Positions 1-8,536 of a DNA stretch of 64,000 nt are shown here, piece by piece. The position numbers and the translations under genes are program-made. The DNA is from Spirochaetota bacterium. Lineage in GTDB: Bacteria > Spirochaetota > UBA4802 > JAKQUI01. The DNA is taken from assembly GCA_029562645.1 (NCBI GenBank), contig JAKQUI010000069.1:62001-126000 (forward strand). The letters are read 5' to 3'. Numbering within the stretch: the first letter of the stretch is position 1; the number at the start of each line of letters is the position of its first letter. Under the pieces are notes generated by a model. That model saw only the letters and a program-made list of their open reading frames with translations, was not told where the DNA came from and made no database searches.

Positions 1-988
1 CGCTGCCGACCAGAAAGTCCTCGAAGCCGTTTTGCACGATCCCGTTGGACGGCGCGACCGCGAGCGCCGCCGCGTACTGCTTCTCCGCCTCATCGAGGGA
101 GCCGCTCCCCGCGAGCGCGACGGCGAGTCCGTAGAGCGCGGGCACGCTCTTCGGGTTCACGGCGAGGCACTTCCGAAAATGCACGGCGGCCTCCCCCATG
201 TTCCCCTTGATTAGCGCGACAATCCCCAGGTAGCGGTTGCCGGCGAAATGGTCGGGCTGCAGGGCCAACGCCCGGCCGAACTCCTCCACCGCCTTGACGA
301 CGAAGTCGTCATCGTAGCGCTTCAGGTATTCGCGCAGATAGATGTCGCCGAAGCGCACATAGCCCTGCGGCAGTTCGGGATTGGACTCCACGGCCTTTTT
401 CACGAAGGCCGTCGCCTCGTCCAGTCGCTTTTCTTCCGCTTTGATCTCGGCGGCAAGCAGCAACGAATCATAATGAAAGGGATTGCTGCGAAAGATGGTC
501 TCGAGCTTGCGTTTGGCCCACAAGCGCTTGTCCATGAGATAATACAGGCGCGCGAGGCCGTACTTCGCATCGAGGTTTTCCTCGGAGAGTTTCACCGCCT
601 CGTCAAAGGCGGCCAGCGCCTCGTGGTACCGTCCCAGGCCCGCAAGCGCCATCCCCTTGCCGGACAGGATGGCGCTGTTCTTCCGGTCGTACTTGACGGC
701 GTCCTCGAAGAGCTTCAGGGATTCGTCGTAGGCCTCGGTGGAAAGGTATCCCTGCGCCAGGCCGACGATCGCCTCCTTGTAGCGCGGGTTCTGGCGCAGC
801 GCGTTTCTGAAGGCAAGGATCGCCTTGTGCGCATTGCCGGTTTTCAGGTGCTCCCAGCCGGTCTTGTTGTAGTACGGGGCATTCTTCTCCGGCACCGTGC
901 CGGAATCCCCGGGCAGCGCAATACACGCGCACACGAAGAGCAGGCCCCAGGCCGCCCGAATAAAATGTTGTTGCCGATTCCGTTTCAT
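1..988 (-). CDS. TPR-repeat lipoprotein or secreted protein (3' end beyond the window)
   Basis: The reading frame is open from the ATG at 988 to the left edge, so the C-terminus is missing and about 329 residues are visible. The N-terminus (MKRNRQQHFIRAAWGLLF...) is a basic region followed by a hydrophobic stretch and Cys residues near 20-22, consistent with a signal peptide and possibly a loose spirochaetal lipobox. The rest is a chain of about eight 34-residue tetratricopeptide repeats with the usual pattern of small and aromatic residues. TPR proteins are scaffolds for protein-protein contacts; the partner cannot be told. No cotranscribed neighbour lies upstream (350 bp gap). Confidence 0.75.
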   Translation of the reverse strand, partial: MKRNRQQHFIRAAWGLLFVCACIALPGDSGTVPEKNAPYYNKTGWEHLKTGNAHKAILAFRNALRQNPRYKEAIVGLAQGYLSTEAYDESLKLFEDAVKYDRKNSAILSGKGMALAGLGRYHEALAAFDEAVKLSEENLDAKYGLARLYYLMDKRLWAKRKLETIFRSNPFHYDSLLLAAEIKAEEKRLDEATAFVKKAVESNPELPQGYVRFGDIYLREYLKRYDDDFVVKAVEEFGRALALQPDHFAGNRYLGIVALIKGNMGEAAVHFRKCLAVNPKSVPALYGLAVALAGSGSLDEAEKQYAAALAVAPSNGIVQNGFEDFLVGS

Positions 989-1338
989 CCTGTATCGTGC
1001 CGATTCCACGTGCTGCGATGTCCGCCATACCACGCGGCACCGTGCTGCACCTATACGACATAATTCCTATTCGTCAAGAACAATATGAAAACATTCGCCG
1101 TCACGGACCCGTCCGATCTCATCTTCTTCAAGTATCGCGACGAGGCGCTCGCGCAGATCCGGCCCTACCGCGCGGGATCGGCGTAACACCAGCAGGGCGC
1201 CGATAGCGACCGCATCGATACGACAACCGCTTCATGATTGACGGATCGCTCCATAATTGAGGCCCCAATAGAGCTTGAATAGAGGTTGATAAGAGGTTGA
1301 TCCGAACGACTACCGGCCAAATGAAGAACGGATAGCGA
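989..1338. other. Intergenic stretch with one short possible ORF
   Basis: No convincing gene is seen. A 33-codon frame on the plus strand (1085-1186, starting MKTFAVTDPSDLIFF and ending in a TAA) has codon use like the neighbouring genes and could be the first part of a decayed gene. It has no clear ribosome-binding site and no continuation in another frame that I could recognise. The stretch probably holds the promoter of the TPR gene. Confidence 0.3.
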
Positions 1339-1572
1339 TCACACCTCGATCTCCACTTCCCCGGACTGCCATCCGGCGGTAATTACCGCGGCCCGCTCCT
1401 CGGTGATGCGGTATTCGAGAACAAGATAGCGCCGCACCGCTTCGATTGTCTCAAATGCGAGGGAGGACATGTAGTCCGCATAGCGGTCCTGCGCTTCTCG
1501 CCAATCGGCAAAGGGCTCCGCCGTGAGGATCATTCTCCCGTCACGGAGATAGACCAGCGTGAGCGGGCCCAC
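1339..1572 (-). CDS. Small hypothetical protein (77 aa)
   Basis: This is a 77-residue acidic protein with no signal peptide and no recognised family. It starts 6 bp after the stop of the NHL-repeat gene, so the two are probably cotranscribed. The composition (a beta-rich start with LVYLRDGRMI, then an amphipathic helix-rich middle with DRYADYMSSLAFETIEAVRRYL) is that of a real folded protein rather than a shadow frame. Function unknown. Confidence 0.5.
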   Translation of the reverse strand: MGPLTLVYLRDGRMILTAEPFADWREAQDRYADYMSSLAFETIEAVRRYLVLEYRITEERAAVITAGWQSGEVEIEV

Positions 1573-1578
1573 GCGCCG

Positions 1579-2661
1579 CTACCGGACGATCTTTCGGATG
1601 CGGTTATTGTCGTAATCGCAGATGAGGATATTGCCGGACGTGTCGAGCGCGATGCCGCGGGGCTGTTTGAATTGCGCCGATGCCGCCGATCCGTCCGCGT
1701 AGCCCGCGGTCCCGTTTCCGGCATAGGTCTGCACGACGCCGCTGGGGGTGATGAAGCGGATACGGTTGTTCAGCTCGTCCCCGGTGACGATGTTGCCGGC
1801 GCCGTCGACGGTGAGGCCGTGCGGCCTGTTGAAGCGGCTCGCCGACGCGACGCCGTCGAGGAAGGCGGCGGTGCCGTCGCCCGCGTAGGTGCTCACCGCA
1901 AACCCCGGGGTGATCTTTTTGATTTTATTGTTCTCGTGATCCGTCACGTACAGGTTGCCCGATGAATCGACGGTCACCGCGTGGGGCTTCTTGAACCGCG
2001 CGTCCGTGCCGGTGGCGCTGTCCGCGTCTCCGGCAGCCTGCCCTACGATATCCCCGGCCACGGTGGTGACGTTCCCGGCGGAATCGATCCTGCGGATCAC
2101 GTTGTTGCCGGAATCGGCCACGAAGATAATCCCGCTCGAGTCCACGGTGATTCCGGTAGGACCGTTTAACTGCGCGCTCGTCCCGTTATCGTCCTTGAAG
2201 TCGGCGGTGCCGTCGCCGGCGATGGTGGTCACGGTCCCGCCCGGGGTGATCTTGCGGATGCGGTTGTTGCCGGTATCGGCTACGTACACATTGCCGGACG
2301 AATCGACGGCGACGCCATCGGGCTGGTCGAACTGCGCGGCAGCCCCGTCGCCATCAGCAAATCCGGGTGTTTTCTGCCCCGCAAGCGTAACAACGGTGCC
2401 GTCTGCGGCGATCGTCCGGATCGCATTATTGCCGGTGTCCCCAACGATGATGAGTCCGTTCGTCTTGTTCACCGTGACCCCGTCCGGTTGGTTGAATTGC
2501 GCAGCGGTGCCGACGCCGTCTGTCAGGTCGGCCGTGCCGTCGCCCGCGACGGTCACCACGCGAACATCGGTCCCGGTTCCGGTGAATACATCATCATCGC
2601 TCGACGTACATGCCGTAAACATGGCAATACCGACAATTGCAACTGCGCATAATACCTTCAT
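1579..2661 (-). CDS. NHL-repeat beta-propeller lipoprotein
   Basis: Start chosen at the ATG at 2661, preceded by a GGGAGG ribosome-binding site; the frame is open further upstream but without start support. The N-terminus MKVLCAVAIVGIAMFTAC is a lipoprotein signal with Cys about residue 18. The mature part is built of about six NHL repeats of roughly 50 residues, each with the pattern VDSSGN-(I/V)YVAD-GNN-IRKI followed by a TTIAGDGTA-like segment. Six such blades form a closed propeller, so this is probably a surface or periplasmic binding protein. Ligand unknown. The repeats are strongly alike at DNA level, so intragenic recombination is possible. Confidence 0.85.
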   Translation of the reverse strand: MKVLCAVAIVGIAMFTACTSSDDDVFTGTGTDVRVVTVAGDGTADLTDGVGTAAQFNQPDGVTVNKTNGLIIVGDTGNNAIRTIAADGTVVTLAGQKTPGFADGDGAAAQFDQPDGVAVDSSGNVYVADTGNNRIRKITPGGTVTTIAGDGTADFKDDNGTSAQLNGPTGITVDSSGIIFVADSGNNVIRRIDSAGNVTTVAGDIVGQAAGDADSATGTDARFKKPHAVTVDSSGNLYVTDHENNKIKKITPGFAVSTYAGDGTAAFLDGVASASRFNRPHGLTVDGAGNIVTGDELNNRIRFITPSGVVQTYAGNGTAGYADGSAASAQFKQPRGIALDTSGNILICDYDNNRIRKIVR

Positions 2662-3033
2662 CACGCCTCCCTGCCGGTCTCCCAGATCTGTGCGGGCACA
2701 CGGCGAATGCCGAATCAACATCGCGAATGATGGGCTTTGCCACCGATAACGGCCTTTTACTGGGCCGAGGCTCAATCCGCCCCCGCTATGACGATGGACA
2801 GTCTATTCACGGGTGCGCCAGCCATGCGAACCGATTCCACTGCTTCATTTGATATATCGGCACCCATGGCGGTATTTCAAAGTATACACGAACTGGGGAT
2901 TTTTTCAATAAAAACATGCGTATTGAATCATTTCGGGTTCCCGAACGTCGATCCGGTTACACCGCATTTTTCCTTGACGAACCGCCCCCCGTCCGGTACC
3001 TGCCGGTACAGCACCCATGGAAGGCGCGCACCA
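2662..3033. promoter_or_regulatory. Divergent intergenic region between the NHL lipoprotein and mltG
   Basis: 372 bp between two divergent genes, so it must hold both promoters. It is AT-richer around 2880-2930 than the flanking genes. A TTGACG hexamer lies about 50 bp before the mltG start, without a good -10 partner. No gene is supported here although the mltG frame stays open upstream. Confidence 0.3.
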
Positions 3034-4050
3034 ATGAAAAAGTTCACATCCGGCCTCATCGCCGTCGGGATCGTCCTCGTGATTGCGGGCGGGTTCATGT
3101 TCATGAATTCCGCCCCCTCGGACCTGGTAACCGAGATCGTCGCCGTCAAGAAAGGCGACACGATGCGCTCCGTGGCCCATGCGCTCGCCGAGCGTAATAT
3201 CGTCCGCAGCGAGGCCTTCATGTACCGGATTGCGCAGGCGACGGGGCGCACCGCCGTCATCGCCGGGCGCTACAAGGTCCACCCGGGCACCACCGCCTTC
3301 GAGATCGTCCAGAAGATCAACCGCGGCGACATCATCCGCCGCAAGGTGACCATCCCCGAGGGATACAATATCTACCAGATCGCCGAACGCCTGCAGCAAA
3401 ACGAGGTCGTCCGGGCCGACGCCTTCCTTGCGCTTGTGGCCGATCCCGCCTTCCTCGCCTCGATCGGCATCAACGCGCCGCTGGCCGAAGGCTATCTGTT
3501 TCCCGACACCTACACCTTCGCCGAGGACGCCGATCCGCGGGCGGTGATCACCATGATGCACAACCGCCTCCAGAAGGTGCTCGACGGGCTCGACCTCTCG
3601 CCGCTTAAAAAGCATTCGATGGACCTGCACGCCCTCCTCACCCTGGCCTCGATGGTGGAGAAGGAGGCGCGCGTGCCGCAGGAGCGGCGCTACATCGCGG
3701 CCGTGTTTCACAATCGAAAGAGGCTGGGCATGCGCTTCGACTGCGATCCCACCGTCCGGTACGCCGTCAAGCGATGGAAGGGGCCCATCTACCGCAGCGA
3801 TCTCAACTCCAATTCTCCCTACAACACCTATGTGCATGCCGGGTTCCCGCCCACGCCCATCTGCTCCCCGGGGCGCGACGCCATCCGCGCATCGCTCAAT
3901 CCCGAGAAGGTTTCATTCCTGTACTTCGTGGCCCGCAACGACGGCTCGCATTACTTCTCCACCACGGTGCAGGAGCACAACCGCGCCGTCCAGTTCTACC
4001 AGCGTGGCGTCAACAATGGCTTCGTCGACACCCAGAAGCTCCCGCGTTGA
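3034..4050 (+). CDS. mltG: Endolytic murein transglycosylase MltG (YceG-like)
   Basis: 338 residues, the usual length. A single N-terminal membrane anchor (about residues 7-25) is followed by a LysM-like subdomain (VKKGDTMRSVAHALAERNIV, residues 39-58) and the YceG catalytic domain. The conserved AEGYLFPDTY (151-160), a VEKEA active-site segment at 208-212 and the DPTVRYA block are all present. MltG cleaves nascent glycan strands at the inner membrane and is thought to set glycan length. Start at the ATG at 3034; the upstream in-frame extension lacks family similarity. The gene overlaps the following U32 peptidase gene by 35 bp, so they are translationally linked. Confidence 0.92.
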   Translation: MKKFTSGLIAVGIVLVIAGGFMFMNSAPSDLVTEIVAVKKGDTMRSVAHALAERNIVRSEAFMYRIAQATGRTAVIAGRYKVHPGTTAFEIVQKINRGDIIRRKVTIPEGYNIYQIAERLQQNEVVRADAFLALVADPAFLASIGINAPLAEGYLFPDTYTFAEDADPRAVITMMHNRLQKVLDGLDLSPLKKHSMDLHALLTLASMVEKEARVPQERRYIAAVFHNRKRLGMRFDCDPTVRYAVKRWKGPIYRSDLNSNSPYNTYVHAGFPPTPICSPGRDAIRASLNPEKVSFLYFVARNDGSHYFSTTVQEHNRAVQFYQRGVNNGFVDTQKLPR

Positions 4051-5254
4051 AATCGCGGCGCCCGCCGGCAGTCTCGAAAAGCTCATGTTCGCCGTCCGCT
4101 ACGGCGCGCACTCGGTCTACTTCGGCGGCGACTCGTTCAACCTGCGCGAGGGCGCGGACAATTTCAGCATCGACGACATCGCCGCGGGCGCGGCCTTCTG
4201 CGCCGCGCACGGTGCGAAATCAACCTTTCTCCTGAACGCCTTCCTCCACGAGGCCGACGTCCCCGCGGTGCGGGACTATCTCGCGGCCGTACGCGACATT
4301 CCCTTCGATGCGGTGATGATAAGCGATCCCGGGATGCTCGCCCTCGTCCGCGAATCCGGTCTCGCATGCCCCATCCATCTCTCGACGCAGATGTCCACGC
4401 TCAACCATCTGGCCGTGTCCTTCTGGGAGCGCGCGGGGATCTCCCGCATCGTGCTCGCGCGCGAGACCGCGCTCGAGGAGATCTGCATGATCCGCGCCCA
4501 CACCGCCGCGGAGATCGAGATCTTCGTCCATGGCGCGCTCTGTATCGCCTACTCCGGCCGCTGCCTCCTCAGCCGCTACCTCTCCGGACGCGACGCGAAC
4601 CAGGGGGCGTGCGCGCATCCCTGCCGCTGGAACTATTCGCTCGTCGAGGAGAAGCGGCCCGGCGCGCCCATGGACATGATCGAATACGACCGCGGGACTA
4701 CGATCCTTTCGTCCAAGGACCTGTGCCTCATCGAGCGGCTTCCCGAATACGTCGCGGCCGGCGTGAACGCTTTCAAGATCGAGGGGCGGATGAAATCGGT
4801 CTACTATACCGCCAACACGACGCGCGTATATCGCCACGCGCTCGACACGATCATCGACGGCGGCCCCTACGAGGAGCGATTGCCCTTCTGGCGCCGCGAG
4901 CTCGATCTCGTGAACCATCGCCCGTACACGGACGACCTCTTCCACGAATTCGACAGCCTCGGGTTCGTCGATGTGCCGTATGTCAAGAAGGCGCTCTTTC
5001 TGGGCTATGTTGACGGCGATGTGTCAGGAAGCGCGGCGTCCGTGCGGGTGTTCAACCCGATCCATCGCGGGGAGTCCATCGAGGCGATTGTTCCGATTCG
5101 GGGGCACGCGGTCGATGACGGTCGTTTCGTCGTCGATGAGATTCTCGAGAATGGAACAATCGTCGACATGGCGCGGCCCGGAAAGCCGTGCACCATCCGC
5201 TTCGATCGACCTGTAAAAAGCGACGCCATCTTCCGGCGGTTGATTACCACATAA
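4016..5254 (+). CDS. Peptidase U32 family protein (probable tRNA/rRNA hydroxylation or collagenase-like family)
   Basis: 412 residues from the ATG at 4016, inside the end of mltG. The start reads MASSTPRSSRVEIAAPAGSL, and EIAAPAG is the typical U32 N-terminus. The U32 signature is complete: an EIFVHGALCIAYSGRCLLS segment with its Cys residues, then a further Cys pair in NQGACAHPCRW that could bind an iron-sulfur cluster. Members such as TrhP and RlhA hydroxylate uridine in tRNA or cytidine in rRNA; the peptidase name is historical for many. Length and motif order are nearest TrhP (YegQ), but subfamily cannot be fixed by eye. Overlap with mltG suggests coupled expression. Confidence 0.85.
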   Translation: MASSTPRSSRVEIAAPAGSLEKLMFAVRYGAHSVYFGGDSFNLREGADNFSIDDIAAGAAFCAAHGAKSTFLLNAFLHEADVPAVRDYLAAVRDIPFDAVMISDPGMLALVRESGLACPIHLSTQMSTLNHLAVSFWERAGISRIVLARETALEEICMIRAHTAAEIEIFVHGALCIAYSGRCLLSRYLSGRDANQGACAHPCRWNYSLVEEKRPGAPMDMIEYDRGTTILSSKDLCLIERLPEYVAAGVNAFKIEGRMKSVYYTANTTRVYRHALDTIIDGGPYEERLPFWRRELDLVNHRPYTDDLFHEFDSLGFVDVPYVKKALFLGYVDGDVSGSAASVRVFNPIHRGESIEAIVPIRGHAVDDGRFVVDEILENGTIVDMARPGKPCTIRFDRPVKSDAIFRRLITT

Positions 5255-5465
5255 GGAATTTCGAAACTTCGTGGAAATTGGTATGTGACGAACGGACCGC
5301 CATCAGTTCCCGCCCCATCGCGCGCCGATCCCATCACAGCACATACGCGAGGGTTGCAATGCGGAAATTTGCGCAGGCGAGCATGGACATGGTGATGATA
5401 CTCTCGCTTCCTCGTCGATCTGCACGGTCCATGCATTACGGGTGGACTGGCCGTCGGCAAATTTC

Positions 5466-7148
5466 CTAGAACAGCTCGTCGATGCGGATATCACCCTCCT
5501 TGATGTACGCGACCATGATCCTGCCCTCCGCGGTGGCCACCACATCGCAGTAATTGTAGTCGTATGGCCCGTATACCGCGTCATTCACTCTGATAAAGGC
5601 ATTGTGTTCGACGAAATATTTTATAACATATTTCCCATCATCGGGAGTGAAAAGCGGCATGTTGATCCCATACTGGAATGGTCCGAATTTCTTTCCATTG
5701 AGGTAGAGACATCGGTCCTCCGTCCTGTATCCGTAGTATTTTCCGCCGGGGCTAATGAACCAGCTGTGGCTCAGATTATCGGATATCGGCCCATACCTCT
5801 CATTGTTTGCGTGGAGGTATTTTCCGGAATCGTGCCGGGCGAGAACGAAGATTCTCTTCCCGTCGGAAGATATGGCAATCTGTTCAAGCTCTCCGCGGAT
5901 GACGCCTGTGGCGCGACCGTTATACATCAGGGAGAAGGAATGCGCATCAATCGGTCGGAACCCGGCCACCTCCCTCCCGTCGATCGTGGCCAGTCCCCGC
6001 CGGTACCGGTAGAGGTAGGGACCGGCGTATCGCACGAAGGTACCGTTTGAAAGATACCCGGATCGGCTGTCGCTCATGGCCCCGCGGTCATTGAGGAATA
6101 CCTGAATCGATTTCCACTCCTGCGGCTGGAACTTCGCGACGATCGAGCCGTTGAGTTGCATGTAGCAAAACGAATCCGAAAGGGGTTCACCGTTAAACCG
6201 ATAGCCGGATAGCGTTTCGCTGCCGGCGGTAAAAAAGAAAGCGACAGTGCCGGCAGTGTCGGAAGCGTACGAGTAGACGCCGGCGAAAGGACCATATGTA
6301 CCGCTCTCAATAAACACATAATAGCGTTCACCCATCTTCGCAATGCAACCACCCGATTCGTACAGCCACGATATGGTGTCGAACGGACCGTGTTCCTTTT
6401 CATTGAGCCGGACAAAGAGTCCGTTTCCCTTCACGCAGCTCGCGAGAAGACGCGTTCCGTCTCTGGACAGGACGAAATTCTCGATATTCTTGTATGGACC
6501 GTAGCGCTTACCATTCGCGGTGAGATAGTGCTTGTTGTTCTGCAGATATCGACATGCGAACGATTTCCCGTCCGAGGAGATCTTGAACGCAAACCGGCCA
6601 ACTTCGCCCGCGGGAAGCGGACCAGTCCTCCCGTCCCTTGTCAGAAGGTAGAGATTGAGTTTCTCCTTCGGTATTTCCAGGCCCGCGCTCCGGTGTCCGT
6701 CGCCGCTGTGGTAATAGTTGTAAAGGTTCAACTGGCCCCCCAATAGACAGCTGCACGCCGCCCTTTTGCAGTGGCCGCCCCCCAGGTCCCTGGCTGTCTG
6801 CCGCGTACGCCATGAAAGCTCGCGAAACAGGCCCCAGCTTTCGCGGCTGCAGAACATCGCGAAATTCCTCCCATCGCGGCTGTGTACGAATGAGGTGTTC
6901 ATGTAGGTGAACGTATCTTCGTACTTTCTGTCGTTGATCTGCAGGAGGTTTCCGTAGCTCCGTCCGAACATGACGATGCGGGAGCCGTCCGGCGAAAGGG
7001 AGAATTTGGGCGCAAAATGAGTACTGGCGCCCTCGCCGACGGGGATCAATAGTTTGTATTTATGCAGGTTCTTGGCCGCGGGCGGGCCCGCCACCATAGC
7101 AGCAAGGACGATCGAGGCAAGCACCGCGGAATTGGTGATGGCAATCAT
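5466..7148 (-). CDS. Secreted repeat protein with YGP(F/Y) repeats, probable beta-propeller
   Basis: 560 residues from the ATG at 7148, chosen because it follows a GGAGCG ribosome-binding site and begins a clean signal peptide (MIAITNSAVLASIVLAAMVAG). The rest repeats a unit of about 40-50 residues: (F/Y)-x-SPDGK/SRDGT, then a strand, then a short strand ending in (R/K)(Y/F)GP(F/Y/I), seen at least six times. This resembles WD40-like or TolB-type propeller repeats, with the YGP motif perhaps marking the blade turn. No catalytic signature and no clear neighbour in an operon. Codon use looks less GC-biased than its neighbours, which may mean relaxed selection or transfer. Confidence 0.6.
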   Translation of the reverse strand: MIAITNSAVLASIVLAAMVAGPPAAKNLHKYKLLIPVGEGASTHFAPKFSLSPDGSRIVMFGRSYGNLLQINDRKYEDTFTYMNTSFVHSRDGRNFAMFCSRESWGLFRELSWRTRQTARDLGGGHCKRAACSCLLGGQLNLYNYYHSGDGHRSAGLEIPKEKLNLYLLTRDGRTGPLPAGEVGRFAFKISSDGKSFACRYLQNNKHYLTANGKRYGPYKNIENFVLSRDGTRLLASCVKGNGLFVRLNEKEHGPFDTISWLYESGGCIAKMGERYYVFIESGTYGPFAGVYSYASDTAGTVAFFFTAGSETLSGYRFNGEPLSDSFCYMQLNGSIVAKFQPQEWKSIQVFLNDRGAMSDSRSGYLSNGTFVRYAGPYLYRYRRGLATIDGREVAGFRPIDAHSFSLMYNGRATGVIRGELEQIAISSDGKRIFVLARHDSGKYLHANNERYGPISDNLSHSWFISPGGKYYGYRTEDRCLYLNGKKFGPFQYGINMPLFTPDDGKYVIKYFVEHNAFIRVNDAVYGPYDYNYCDVVATAEGRIMVAYIKEGDIRIDELF

Positions 7149-7435
7149 GCTCGCTCCTGCACCACTGTGAGTTATAATCAGGGGGGTATGCACCCAGTGG
7201 AATCGGGAATTGCTGTTTTTTTCAAGAATAAAAGATGATTTCTCTCACGACGCGAAAGCAGCGCATACTGGATTTCAACACGGAGAAGCTTTCAGTGCAA
7301 TCAGCCGGTTCCCAGTGGGACAGAAGCTACAATTGGCAGAAGTACCACATCGCAACCAGTCCACTCCTGGCCAAAAAGTTCGAGACCCCATGTAAAATTT
7401 TTTACGGAATGATTAATATCGAAAAACGCCTCTCA

Positions 7436-7843
7436 TCATTCATTTTGCATGCTTAGAAAGTCTGCAGGTGAAACGATTTGTATTCCCTCGTAATGCCCCA
7501 TTGACAGCAGATCATTGTCGCCCGTGACAATGAAATCCGCCTTTGATTCCATCGCGCAATCAATGACGATAGTGTCATCGCTGTCCCTGGGCACCACGGA
7601 ATACTTCCGTTCGGGAACAACCTGAATCGCGATCGATTCTATTTCACCGGCAATCGCGGCAATACGCGCCGGCGGAAACCCGAATTTTGCCCTTCCCAGC
7701 ACATCCTTGACTTCTTCGAGAATGGCAGGCGAAATGTACACTGCAATTGAGCCCCTGACCGCGCGATCGAGAAGATCGCGCGGTTTCCCATGAAAGAGTA
7801 TGCCCGAGATGTAGACATTGGAATCCAGCACGACCTTTATCAC
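7436..7843 (-). CDS. PIN-domain ribonuclease toxin of a type II toxin-antitoxin pair
   Basis: 135 residues with the PIN layout: MIKVVLDSNVYISG (first acidic residue, D7), an ILEEVKDVL helix (second acid), and RDSDDTIVIDCAMESKADFIVTGDNDLL carrying the remaining acidic residues that hold the metal ion. This matches VapC/PRTF-type putative toxins that cut RNA. The ATG overlaps the stop of the upstream RHH gene by 4 bp, as in a translationally coupled antitoxin-toxin operon. Target RNA unknown. Confidence 0.85.
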   Translation of the reverse strand: MIKVVLDSNVYISGILFHGKPRDLLDRAVRGSIAVYISPAILEEVKDVLGRAKFGFPPARIAAIAGEIESIAIQVVPERKYSVVPRDSDDTIVIDCAMESKADFIVTGDNDLLSMGHYEGIQIVSPADFLSMQNE

Positions 7844-8091
7844 GACGACGCCTTCTTTTCGCGCCTATGGGCGGATATCTCCGCAAGGACATCGTCTTCA
7901 GTTACCTTTTTCTTCCCGGCGATCATGGACCCATGCGCAAATATATCCTTCCACCTGCGTTTGCGCTCAATGTACATGCGCGCTGCCTCACGTATGAGCT
8001 CGGACCGCGAACGCGACTCCTCCTTCGCAAGGCGGTCTATTTCCCGCAGCAGCTCCCTGCGAAATGCAATATTTACCGTATTCGTATTCAT
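7840..8091 (-). CDS. Ribbon-helix-helix antitoxin partner of the PIN toxin
   Basis: 83 residues from the ATG at 8091, which has GAGG 8 bp upstream; a GTG at 8100 is also in frame but has no such site. The N-terminus NTVNIAFRRELLREIDRLAKEESRSRSELIREAARMYIERK is a classic RHH (CopG/MetJ-like) DNA-binding domain: one beta strand then two helices. The C-terminal part likely wraps the toxin. Such antitoxins usually repress their own operon. First gene of the two-gene operon. Confidence 0.85.
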   Translation of the reverse strand: MNTNTVNIAFRRELLREIDRLAKEESRSRSELIREAARMYIERKRRWKDIFAHGSMIAGKKKVTEDDVLAEISAHRREKKASS

Positions 8092-8536
8092 GTTCCACAC
8101 CTCACACTTGTTCCATGACTATTATATATACAATGTTTGTATGTGTCAAGCATTCTGAGGTTCTTAGCGCCACCCTCCGACTATACCCACCAATCGATAG
8201 CGCCGTTTTCAGCCACTGCTCGCCTTTTCCGGGATACTGGCCAATGCACACAATCTTTCCGAAAAAAGCACATTCCACGTGAAACACGATGTAAAAGGTG
8301 CTACAAAAAATCGTTAACGACGAAGGGCGTAAACTGTACTTGACACCATATCGTTCAAATGATTGCTCTACAAAAATCGCCTCGACATGCTGGAGTAAGC
8401 CGTGAGTGCAGTCTCACTGCCATCGAAGTTTCAAGTGGTCGTCCTCAAAAGCGCACAGGACCTACAATGCATCAAGATTGATGGTGTTACATCCTTTTAA
8501 AAAACCCGTTGCGAAACGGAACGACAGGACAACCCA
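8092..8536. promoter_or_regulatory. Divergent intergenic region between the toxin-antitoxin operon and hisS
   Basis: 445 bp, clearly AT-richer than the genes around it, with no supported gene. It must contain the toxin-antitoxin promoter at the left and the hisS promoter at the right. A TTGACA hexamer sits at 8340-8345 on the plus strand, about 190 bp before hisS, but its -10 is poor. A short hairpin (GTGAG/CTCAC) lies around 8403-8418. No T-box or attenuator with a His-codon leader was recognised. Confidence 0.3.

Noticed and set aside
2221-2600. Repeated segments that might be a tandem DNA repeat or CRISPR
   Set aside because: The repetition follows codons of the NHL blades in frame and varies in sequence, so it is protein repeat structure and not an array.
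7235-7456. 73-codon plus-strand frame between the repeat protein and the PIN gene
   Set aside because: No ribosome-binding site, weak protein character, and its end overlaps the PIN gene; kept as unlikely.
8340-8536. Possible T-box or His attenuator upstream of hisS
   Set aside because: No specifier loop, no T-box consensus and no leader peptide with repeated His codons could be found.
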